Source: Acidobacteriaceae bacterium
GTDB taxonomy: Bacteria; Acidobacteriota; Terriglobia; Terriglobales; Acidobacteriaceae
NCBI GenBank assembly: GCA_003156235.1
Contig: PMGP01000060.1
Span: 1-22,299 of the forward strand
Length of the DNA: 22,299 bases
Direction: 5' to 3'
Part shown: positions 16,415 to 22,299 of the stretch, in pieces
Layout: each line of letters opens with the position of its first letter
How positions within the stretch are numbered: the first letter of the stretch is position 1
Made by a program: the position numbers and the translations under genes
The notes under the pieces: model-generated
The model's input: the letters and a program-made list of their open reading frames with translations, nothing else
Database searches by the model: none
Told to the model about the DNA's origin: nothing

Positions 16415-16431
16415 GGCCCCAAATGGGGGCC
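16415..16431. terminator. Hairpin between convergent glpP and glpT
   Basis: GGCCCC (16415-16420) and GGGGCC (16426-16431) form a six-pair GC stem with a five-base loop, six bases past the glpP stop. Short T-containing sequence follows on the plus strand (GATTTG), without a clean U-run. It could serve glpP and, reading the other way, glpT. Confidence 0.5.
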
Positions 16432-16482
16432 CGATTTGTGTCGTCAGAATTTATGCATCGCCGTGTATTTATCTCTTACATG

Positions 16483-17859
16483 TTATACCCCGGACTTATT
16501 CCCTTCAGAGCGTTTAGTTAACCCAGGCGGCTTAATCTGCTCCGCTCTGCGCGGCGAAAGCTTCCACATCCACGATAGCAGAACAATCCCCATGAAAGCC
16601 GATGCCATGATCGCATAAAGAGCAGCATTCCAGTTATAACGAACAACCAGTATGCCAATGCCTTTACTCTCAGTTACGCGCCCCAGATAGCCGAACAGTC
16701 CGATAAATCCGGCCGCTGTACCCACAGCTTTTTTGGAAGTGTAATCCAGCGCACTAACTACCAATAACAGGATGGCCGGATAAACAAAGAAGCCTATAAC
16801 TCCAAATAACACCAGATCTATCCATAACTTATTGTCGGGACTAAATATGATGCCGAGATAAGCGAGGAAAACAGGAATCATGCAGAAGACGCTGATCATT
16901 CCGCGGCGCCCACCGAGCTTATCGGACAACCAGCCCATCAGAATAGTGCCGAAGATAGCCGAAAACTCCAGCGCTGCCGTGCTTCCTCCCCCTTCGACAA
17001 GGTTGGCATGCTTGACCTCCTGCAGATAATACGGTCCCCAGTCGAGCATGCCGTAGCGGGCGATGTAGACAAAGAAATTGGCGGCGGCGAAAAGCCATAT
17101 ATAAGGATTCTTCAGGATGTAGTTGACCAGCAAATCGCGTGTGCCCAGTTCCTTCTCGCTATCTGCTTTTTCCACAGCCGGGTAGTCGTTGCGATATTCC
17201 TCAATAGGCGGCAACCCCACTGACTGAGGCGTGTCACGAAGCCTTACGATAAGATAGATCGCGCATAAAGCGGCCAGAATGCCAGGCACATAAAATGCCG
17301 AGCGCCATCCAAGTAGTACTGTGCTATATGCAACAATGAGGCCAGTCAATCCTCCACCAACATTCTGTGCCACGTTCCAGAAGGCAAACGTGGTTCCCCT
17401 TTCGCGAATGCTGTACCAGTGGCCAAGAGAGCGCCCGCAAGGCGCCCATCCCATGCTTTGAAACAGGCCATTCATTCCCCACAGAGCCAGGTGAATCGGA
17501 TAACTGTGCATGGTGGCAAAAGCAAAATTGCAAAAGGCTGTCAGCAACAATCCCATGGGCATGAAGTAACGCGGATTGCTGCGGTCCGACCATGCGCCCA
17601 TAAATAATTTTCCGATGCCATAGGTGATGGCGGTAATGGCCAGCAGATCGCCTATCTGCCCTTTACTGTAGTGAAGCGACGCTCCCATCTCTTTAGTGAC
17701 AATGGGAAGGTTATTTCTGACGAGATAGAATATGGCATAACCAATAAAGGTGGATTCCATAATCTGCCAGCGCATCTTCGGATAAAGCCGCTTGATTTGC
17801 GCTTCAGGAAGCTTGGCGATATGCGGCGCGGGTTTAAGAAACGGAAAGTTCCAAGCCAT
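16483..17859 (-). CDS. glpT: GlpT-like organophosphate:phosphate antiporter (MFS)
   Basis: The 458-residue membrane protein has about twelve hydrophobic helices and closely follows E. coli GlpT (452 residues): KPAPHIAKLPEAQI, YAIFYLVRNN, YGIGKLFMGAWSDRSNPR, GMNGLFQSMGWAPCGRSLGHWY, LRDTPQSVGLPPIEEYRNDYP, YIARYGMLDWGPYYLQEVKH and GTAAGFIGLFGYLG. It should exchange cytoplasmic phosphate for external glycerol-3-phosphate. Of the residues lining the E. coli site, Arg45, Lys80 and Arg269 are kept (Arg48, Lys84, Arg268 here), but His165 is replaced by Gln165 (WNVAQNVGGG). Specificity may therefore differ, though the glp neighbours favour glycerol-3-phosphate. A GAGG ribosome site lies six bases before the start. 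It has its own promoter region and is convergent with glpP. Confidence 0.9.
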   Translation of the reverse strand: MAWNFPFLKPAPHIAKLPEAQIKRLYPKMRWQIMESTFIGYAIFYLVRNNLPIVTKEMGASLHYSKGQIGDLLAITAITYGIGKLFMGAWSDRSNPRYFMPMGLLLTAFCNFAFATMHSYPIHLALWGMNGLFQSMGWAPCGRSLGHWYSIRERGTTFAFWNVAQNVGGGLTGLIVAYSTVLLGWRSAFYVPGILAALCAIYLIVRLRDTPQSVGLPPIEEYRNDYPAVEKADSEKELGTRDLLVNYILKNPYIWLFAAANFFVYIARYGMLDWGPYYLQEVKHANLVEGGGSTAALEFSAIFGTILMGWLSDKLGGRRGMISVFCMIPVFLAYLGIIFSPDNKLWIDLVLFGVIGFFVYPAILLLVVSALDYTSKKAVGTAAGFIGLFGYLGRVTESKGIGILVVRYNWNAALYAIMASAFMGIVLLSWMWKLSPRRAEQIKPPGLTKRSEGNKSGV

Positions 17860-18165
17860 GAATTACCTCACATCGTCTGTAAGCGTTATACGTTAATCAT
17901 TAAGTACAGAATGAGCCTGCGTTAACACGAGCGATTCGATTTTAATTGTATCGCAGTCATTTTCTCAAATGGCTATATCAGGCGGGTGTTCCATGATGTT
18001 TCAATCGTCAAAGGCTGGATCAATCACAACGGAATATCTCTGGAAGATGGTGCTTTGCGGCCATACATCTACCCTGCACGCCTTTTGGTCATGTTTGTGT
18101 GGTCTGAATCCATAGTGATTGATAAACGGACCGGGCCACTTGGAGGCGATGGAATCAAATGAAAT
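17860..18165. other. Gene-free stretch upstream of glpT
   Basis: No gene is seen in these 306 bases. On the minus strand a weak promoter is possible (TTGAGA, 17 bases, TTAAAA, in 17940-17968). An exact 11-base palindrome TTAAT-C-ATTAA (17893-17903) lies 34 bases before the glpT start and could be an operator. No hairpin with a U-run comparable to that in the glpA leader was found. Confidence 0.4.
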
Positions 18166-18197
18166 GTATGCCGGCCGCATGAAAGTGGCCGGCATAC
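18166..18197 (-). terminator. Intrinsic-type terminator of receptor 3
   Basis: GTATGCCGGCC (18166-18176) and GGCCGGCATAC (18187-18197) form a perfect 11-bp stem with a 10-base loop, starting 14 bases after the receptor stop on the minus strand. A moderately T-rich tail (ATTTCATTTGATT) follows on that strand. Position and stability make this the best terminator in the window. Confidence 0.75.
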
Positions 18198-18211
18198 AAG
18201 GGTGAAGCGGG

Positions 18212-21200
18212 TTAGTAGATGATCTTCAAGCCGAACTGAATGATGCGCGGCTCCCACGTACCGGTGATGATGCCGCCGGTCATACCCGTGGGCGCGGTGG
18301 TGTTGTTGTCAGTACCGGAGACGGTGCCGCCGCCCGAGCCGCCGGGCATGTAAAGGTTGGTGTGGTTGAAGATGTTGTAGAACTCCGAGCGGAACTCGAT
18401 CTTGACTTTGTCGTTCATCACGCTGAACTTCTTGTTGAAGTCCAGATCGGTCTCGTAATAAGCAGGCGTACGGCCATAGTTCTTGGGCAAGTTACCAAAC
18501 GGGCTCGAAATCGTGCCGCCGGCGAGGAGGGAGCTGCCGGTGGTATAAGTCGAGGGAATCGTTAGGGCCGCTGAGTTGACGTATTGAACCGTCCCGTTGG
18601 CGAGTTGCGTCCTCTTGATATAGGGAACACCGGGAACGAGGTTGGGGCGATATAGACTCATTCCACGCCAGTTTTGGGAAAGCATCGGCGATACGGCATT
18701 GGCGCCAGCCGGCGAATACGTAATGTTGAACGGGGTACCAGCCTGCATGGTGTTGACGCCGCTAATCTGCCATCCGCCTAAGATGGCATTTACCACGCCA
18801 TTGCTGTTGGCCAGGAAGTGCATTCCCTTTCCAACCGGCAGGTCATAGACCAGGGTGGTGACGTTGGTGATGGGCAGGTTGTAGTCCGATTGGCCGTAGT
18901 CGCCGTTGAGGTTATATCCGTTCTGCGGGTCGGGCGTGTTGGCCTCCAGGGTAGAGGAGGCGTTATCCAGCGCGTGCGACCAGGTGAAGGAGTTCAGCAG
19001 GGTCAATCCGGCCACAAAGCGCTGCTCGTAGCGGGCTTGCAGCGAGTTGTAATGGGATTTGAACGCGTTCGTAGCCTCGGTGATGTCGCCGTTGTTGAAG
19101 TTTGGATAGAGAGTCGAGTTGTTGAGCAAGTAACCACCCCAACTCATGTATGGACGTTGCCACTGACCCGCTGGAATTCCCGGATACTCTCCCGCGTTTG
19201 TAAGTGGCAATGCCGGGTTTCGCTGGTTGGCGTTGATGAAGCCCTGCAGATGGACGCCATGGTTGCCCACATAAGCCAGGTCGAAAAGGATGTTCTTGGC
19301 CAGTTGTTTCTGCACGCTGAGAAAGTAGCTTTCTGCATAGCCGTCTTTGGTGTTTTTGGGAATATAGTCGATGTTGTCGGTGCCCGCGCTGAAGCTGGTG
19401 GCCAAGCCGTTTGGAAAGCCTTGCGAAAGCCTCACGAAGCCATTCGTGGTGCCCACGGCCGGGTTGGTTACCGACGTATACATCGCGAAGGGCGCGTTGA
19501 TGGCAATATTGTTGCCCGAACCGGCGCGCCAGTAGTGGACAAATGCGGTGCCGTAGCCGCCGCGAACTGAAATGTTATGTGGGAGCGCATAGGCAAAGCC
19601 AATTCGTGGCGCCCAGTCGCCTAAAGCGGGATTGACCAGCGTTTTGCCATACACTCCGCCGCCGCTATAGGGTGCGATGCAGGCGGCTGTGCCGCAGAGC
19701 GGAGAGCTAGCGGTGGAGTAACCCGGCTCCAGGGTGAGCATGGTCCCGGTCGTCGGGTCGAAGTTGGAGATATAGTTGTTCCGCTCCGACCAGGGCGAAC
19801 CGTACTCCCAGCGAAGTCCCAGATTCAGGGTCAGCTTGGAAGCGACCTTCCAGTCGTCCTGGACGTACGCGCTGTCCATGGTCTGGAAGACGTGGGTGAT
19901 GTAGTAAGTCGCCAGCGAGAAGGTTTGGCTTGTTCCGAAGAGGAAGTCAGCAAAGTAGGTGTCGGCCACGTTGCTGGTGTTGGGGCAACTGGAGCCGGCC
20001 GTCGTCGGGCACACGCTATAGCCCTTGCCGTAGGCGAAGGAGCCATAAAGCGGATTCGAGTCCTCGATCTCCTGCCAAACGTGCCCGTACTCATAGCCGA
20101 ATTTGAACGAGTGCTTGCCCCTGACCCAGGAGAAGTTCACCTTGGGGTCGAGCAGCGACGGGTTCTGCCATTGCGGGTTGGTGCTCTGGCGCCCGAAGCT
20201 GCTAAAGCCGCCGGAGATGGCCATCGAGGGCAGGCCGCCGGAAACGCCGGCGATGGCTGGCAGACCCGGAATGTCGGCTGCGGGGAACGAGGTGTTGCCG
20301 ATAGCGAAGGTCCACTTGCCGGCCTTGGTTCCGGAGAGCGCCAGGCGCACGTCCAGAATCTTGTTGGCGCCCATCAGATGGGTGTAGCCGAGCGCAAGCT
20401 GCTCATCGTGGATCAGGATGTCGCCGGCGGTTTGCATATCGATCGGCTCGGGCAGAAGGTTGTAGTTATGGCCAATCTCCTTGCGATCGTTGACCTTCAG
20501 GAACCAGGAGGAACTCGCGCTCTGCTGGTAGTCCAGTCGAAGGTCGCCTTTGTCTGCGTGGTCGGTAAAGGGCTCATTCAAAGGGCAATCGTTTGTGGCC
20601 ACGCCCGTCGTGGATAAGCCGGCGGTCACCTGGCACTTTCCGGGCAGCACACCCTTGTACAGTCCGGCAATCACCAAAGCAGTCGGGTCGGCGTCGTGCT
20701 GGGCTTGAGCGGGCCAACTGGCATACGGCGTGCCCGCTGGTACGTATGTGCCCGGACTCCACGGATCCTGCACGGCAACGGCCAGTTGGCCATTGAGCTC
20801 ATTGGTCGTGGGAACGGTATCAACCACCGTAGGCGTGAGCGTCTGCCGGAATCCCTCGTAGTCAAGGAAGAAGAAGAACTTGTTCTTCATGATCGGCCCG
20901 TTAAAGTTGATGCCGAACTGATTGCGATCGAAGACCGGCTTGAAAAACGGATACTGGACACCAGTGAGGGCATTGATGGAGACCGGCTTGATGTAACCGA
21001 AGGCGTTCAGATCCGTGTTGCGAATGAACTCGTAGAGCGTGCCATGGAACTGATTGCCGCCGGCCTTGGTGGCCACGTTGACGGTGGCGCCGGAGGAGCG
21101 GCCGTATTCCGCGCTCTCGTTGTTGGTCACCACTTCAAACTGGGCGACGGAGTCCGGCGGGACGGCGATGATCTGGTTGTCGAAGCCCTGATTGCTCTCG

Positions 21201-21856
21201 CCATAGGCATTGTTGTCCATGCCGTCAATCATGTAGTTGTTGAACATGCTGCGCTGTCCGTTCACGTTGAACGATCCGGCGCGCGTCAGGCTGGTGACCG
21301 CGGTGGTCGTCGCATCCGCTGGCGCTCCGTGAGCGCCTGTGACGTAATCCACCAGGTCGGAGAAGTTGCGGCTGACCAGCGGCAGAGCTTCTGTTTGGGC
21401 CTCGGAGACCGTCTGGCCGCGCTGACTGGATTCAGTTTCGAGCTGTAGCGCTACACCGGAAACTTCGACCGTGGTCTGGGCTGCGCCCACCTTCATCACC
21501 AGGTCGATGCGCTCACGCCCGCCGACCGAGATGGTGATTTCCTTGGCCACGGCATCGGCGAAACCGGCAGCCTTTGCAGTGATTGTGTAAATGCCGAAGC
21601 GAAGGGACGGAGCATCATAGTCGCCCGCGCTGTTCGACGTAACGATGGCGGAAATCCCGGTCGCATTGTTGGTGACCGTGACGTTCACATTGGGGATTGC
21701 GGCCCCAGTGGCGTCGTGAATGGTTCCCACCAGGCTTCCATTTTCGTACTGGGCGTAGGCGCACAGCGCAGGAAGGATCAACAACAGCGCCAACCCCAGG
21801 CGAATACACCAGCAGATGCTCGCTCGTTGTCCCATATACCGATTCATCAAAATCAT
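18212..21856 (-). CDS. Oar-like TonB-dependent receptor 3
   Basis: The 1214-residue protein is the largest receptor here. The start at 21856 follows a perfect AGGAGG four bases upstream; the frame to 21895 lacks such a site. A signal peptide with a long hydrophobic core (CIRLGLALLLILPALCAYA) ends near AQ at about residue 36. A carboxypeptidase-regulatory-like domain follows (GSLVGTIHDATGAAIPNVNV, SAGDYDAPSLRFGIYTI). The plug includes LPLVSRNFSDLVDYVTG, MIDGMDNNAYGESNQGFDNQ, QFEVVTNNESAEYGRSSGA and NVATKAGGNQFHGTLYEF. The barrel has the usual KNKFFFFLDYEGFR and RSEFYNIFNHTNL segments and ends in QFGLKIIY. It differs in length from receptor 1 by some 220 residues. Substrate unknown. Phased TTAAGG-type repeats and a promoter overlap upstream, suggesting control by an OmpR-type regulator. 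Confidence 0.94.
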   Translation of the reverse strand: MILMNRYMGQRASICWCIRLGLALLLILPALCAYAQYENGSLVGTIHDATGAAIPNVNVTVTNNATGISAIVTSNSAGDYDAPSLRFGIYTITAKAAGFADAVAKEITISVGGRERIDLVMKVGAAQTTVEVSGVALQLETESSQRGQTVSEAQTEALPLVSRNFSDLVDYVTGAHGAPADATTTAVTSLTRAGSFNVNGQRSMFNNYMIDGMDNNAYGESNQGFDNQIIAVPPDSVAQFEVVTNNESAEYGRSSGATVNVATKAGGNQFHGTLYEFIRNTDLNAFGYIKPVSINALTGVQYPFFKPVFDRNQFGINFNGPIMKNKFFFFLDYEGFRQTLTPTVVDTVPTTNELNGQLAVAVQDPWSPGTYVPAGTPYASWPAQAQHDADPTALVIAGLYKGVLPGKCQVTAGLSTTGVATNDCPLNEPFTDHADKGDLRLDYQQSASSSWFLKVNDRKEIGHNYNLLPEPIDMQTAGDILIHDEQLALGYTHLMGANKILDVRLALSGTKAGKWTFAIGNTSFPAADIPGLPAIAGVSGGLPSMAISGGFSSFGRQSTNPQWQNPSLLDPKVNFSWVRGKHSFKFGYEYGHVWQEIEDSNPLYGSFAYGKGYSVCPTTAGSSCPNTSNVADTYFADFLFGTSQTFSLATYYITHVFQTMDSAYVQDDWKVASKLTLNLGLRWEYGSPWSERNNYISNFDPTTGTMLTLEPGYSTASSPLCGTAACIAPYSGGGVYGKTLVNPALGDWAPRIGFAYALPHNISVRGGYGTAFVHYWRAGSGNNIAINAPFAMYTSVTNPAVGTTNGFVRLSQGFPNGLATSFSAGTDNIDYIPKNTKDGYAESYFLSVQKQLAKNILFDLAYVGNHGVHLQGFINANQRNPALPLTNAGEYPGIPAGQWQRPYMSWGGYLLNNSTLYPNFNNGDITEATNAFKSHYNSLQARYEQRFVAGLTLLNSFTWSHALDNASSTLEANTPDPQNGYNLNGDYGQSDYNLPITNVTTLVYDLPVGKGMHFLANSNGVVNAILGGWQISGVNTMQAGTPFNITYSPAGANAVSPMLSQNWRGMSLYRPNLVPGVPYIKRTQLANGTVQYVNSAALTIPSTYTTGSSLLAGGTISSPFGNLPKNYGRTPAYYETDLDFNKKFSVMNDKVKIEFRSEFYNIFNHTNLYMPGGSGGGTVSGTDNNTTAPTGMTGGIITGTWEPRIIQFGLKIIY

Positions 21857-21914
21857 ACTGCCTCCTAAAGGTTTTGAATCACAACTGCCTTCCAAACATG
21901 TTTAACTACAAGGG

Positions 21915-21942
21915 TTAAGGCTCCGATAAGGCTTTGTTAAGA
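21915..21942 (-). promoter_or_regulatory. Three-unit 11-bp phased repeat (TTAAGG, ATAAGG, TTAAGA)
   Basis: On the plus strand TTAAGG (21915-21920), ATAAGG (21926-21931) and TTAAGA (21937-21942) recur exactly every 11 bases. This is the spacing and nearly the sequence of the tandem box in front of the response regulator gene, in the same orientation relative to its target gene. It lies 59 bases before the receptor start and overlaps the predicted promoter, so repression or altered activation is possible. Confidence 0.5.
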
Positions 21943-21951
21943 TACGGTCAA
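21923..21951 (-). promoter_or_regulatory. Predicted receptor 3 promoter
   Basis: On the minus strand TTGACC (21951-21946) is followed after 17 bases by TATCGG (21928-21923). The -35 matches five of six consensus bases, the -10 only three. Transcription would start near 21916. A second TTGACA lies at 22101-22096 with a poor -10. Confidence 0.35.
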
Positions 21952-21992
21952 GACAAAAAATCCACCTCCAAAAGACACGCCTACACTCCACT

Positions 21993-22006
21993 GGCAAGCG
22001 TTTTCC
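21993..22006. promoter_or_regulatory. LacI-family-like operator palindrome
   Basis: GGCAAGCGTTTTCC is an imperfect palindrome around a central CG, resembling LacI/GalR/CcpA-type operators. It lies about 137 bases upstream of the receptor 3 start. No LacI-family gene is in the window, so the assignment is weak. Confidence 0.25.
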
Positions 22007-22090
22007 GCTCAACAGAAGAGCATAGTAGTGTAATTGGCGGTGGATTTCTCTGATTCCTCTTCCGCGTAGGCAAACTAGCAATACTGCGCT

Positions 22091-22113
22091 GCCAGTGTCA
22101 AGGAAATACTGGC
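22091..22113. repeat. 6-bp inverted repeat overlapping a TTGACA
   Basis: GCCAGT (22091-22096) and ACTGGC (22108-22113) are inverted copies 11 bases apart; the minus-strand TTGACA (22101-22096) begins within the spacer and ends on the last base of the left arm. It could be an operator over an upstream promoter of receptor 3. Confidence 0.25.
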
Positions 22114-22271
22114 TTTGCTTGGGCCGGGCCGTAGAACCCTCTGTCAGCCGGTATGAATGTGTGTGCCATCATGCGGTTGCAAGCCTCATGTAATCTAAGG
22201 CTTTCAGGGGTTTATAGCAGTTTGCCTGTTGGTGTAGAGTCTATTTCCGATTGCTCGGACAATACCGATGG

Positions 22272-22290
22272 GGCGCTAACCTGTAGCGCC
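22272..22290. terminator. Hairpin at the window edge
   Basis: GGCGCTA (22272-22278) and TAGCGCC (22284-22290) form a perfect seven-bp stem with a five-base loop. It probably belongs to a gene beyond the window. Direction cannot be told and no U-run is visible before the sequence ends. Confidence 0.4.
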
Positions 22291-22299
22291 GGCCTCCCG

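Larger units (their letters stand above)
21857..22299. other. Gene-free stretch upstream of receptor 3
   Basis: No coding frame with family features is seen in these 443 bases. They contain the receptor's ribosome site, a predicted promoter, phased repeats, a LacI-type palindrome, a 6-bp inverted repeat and, at the window edge, a hairpin. The next gene upstream lies outside the window. Confidence 0.55.

Noticed and set aside
18001..18195. 64-codon minus-strand frame between glpT and receptor 3
   Set aside because: It begins inside the receptor 3 terminator hairpin and shows no family features or ribosome site.
18818..19570. Long plus-strand open frame opposite receptor 3, and similar ones at 19892-20617 and 20696-21448
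   Set aside because: They are antisense to an intact receptor with clear family motifs; the translations show no domain, signal peptide or ribosome site.
1..22299. CRISPR arrays, insertion sequences and rRNA genes
   Set aside because: No regularly spaced repeats of 24-40 bases, no transposase-like product and no rRNA-like sequence were seen while reading both strands.

Overview
The window looks like a chromosomal segment of an Acidobacteriota (Terriglobia-type) bacterium. The main reason is three very large TonB-dependent receptors of the Oar type (N-terminal carboxypeptidase-regulatory-like domain, then plug and beta-barrel), an expansion characteristic of that phylum. A YncE/YVTN beta-propeller protein beside one of them and the moderately high GC fit as well. 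The assignment is inference from gene families, not from a phylogenetic marker.

Layout. 17-3980 (minus): an Oar-like receptor followed by a YncE-like propeller protein that seems to end early. 3981-4465: a gene-free stretch with a 12-bp inverted repeat enclosing phased short repeats. 4466-6516 (minus): a response regulator and sensor kinase overlapping by ATGA. 6790-10633 (plus): a secreted PI-PLC/GDPD-like phosphodiesterase, a strong hairpin, and a second Oar-like receptor. 11118-11192 (plus): tRNA-Gly(CCC). 11257-15188 (minus): glpA-glpB-glpC, the membrane-associated glycerol-3-phosphate dehydrogenase, with overlapping genes. 15830-16408 (plus): glpP, a glycerol-3-phosphate-responsive antiterminator, divergent from glpA. 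16483-17859 (minus): a GlpT-like transporter, convergent with glpP. 18212-21856 (minus): a third, larger Oar-like receptor, followed by a hairpin terminator. The window ends in about 440 bases without a gene.

How the genes may work together. GlpT would import glycerol-3-phosphate and GlpABC would oxidise it to dihydroxyacetone phosphate. GlpP would relieve premature termination in the glpA leader, where a consensus-like promoter is followed about 75 nt later by an imperfect hairpin with a U-run. The secreted phosphodiesterase could supply phosphoester breakdown products, and the receptors could import larger substrates; these last two links are hypotheses.

The least expected signal is a set of direct repeats with an 11-bp period. 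TTAAGG-N5-TTAAGG lies in front of the response regulator gene. A three-unit version (TTAAGG, ATAAGG, TTAAGA) lies in front of the third receptor. A diverged version (CTAAAG, CTAAAG, TTACAG) lies in front of the first. This is the architecture of OmpR/PmrA-family binding sites and suggests that the two-component system controls itself and the receptors.
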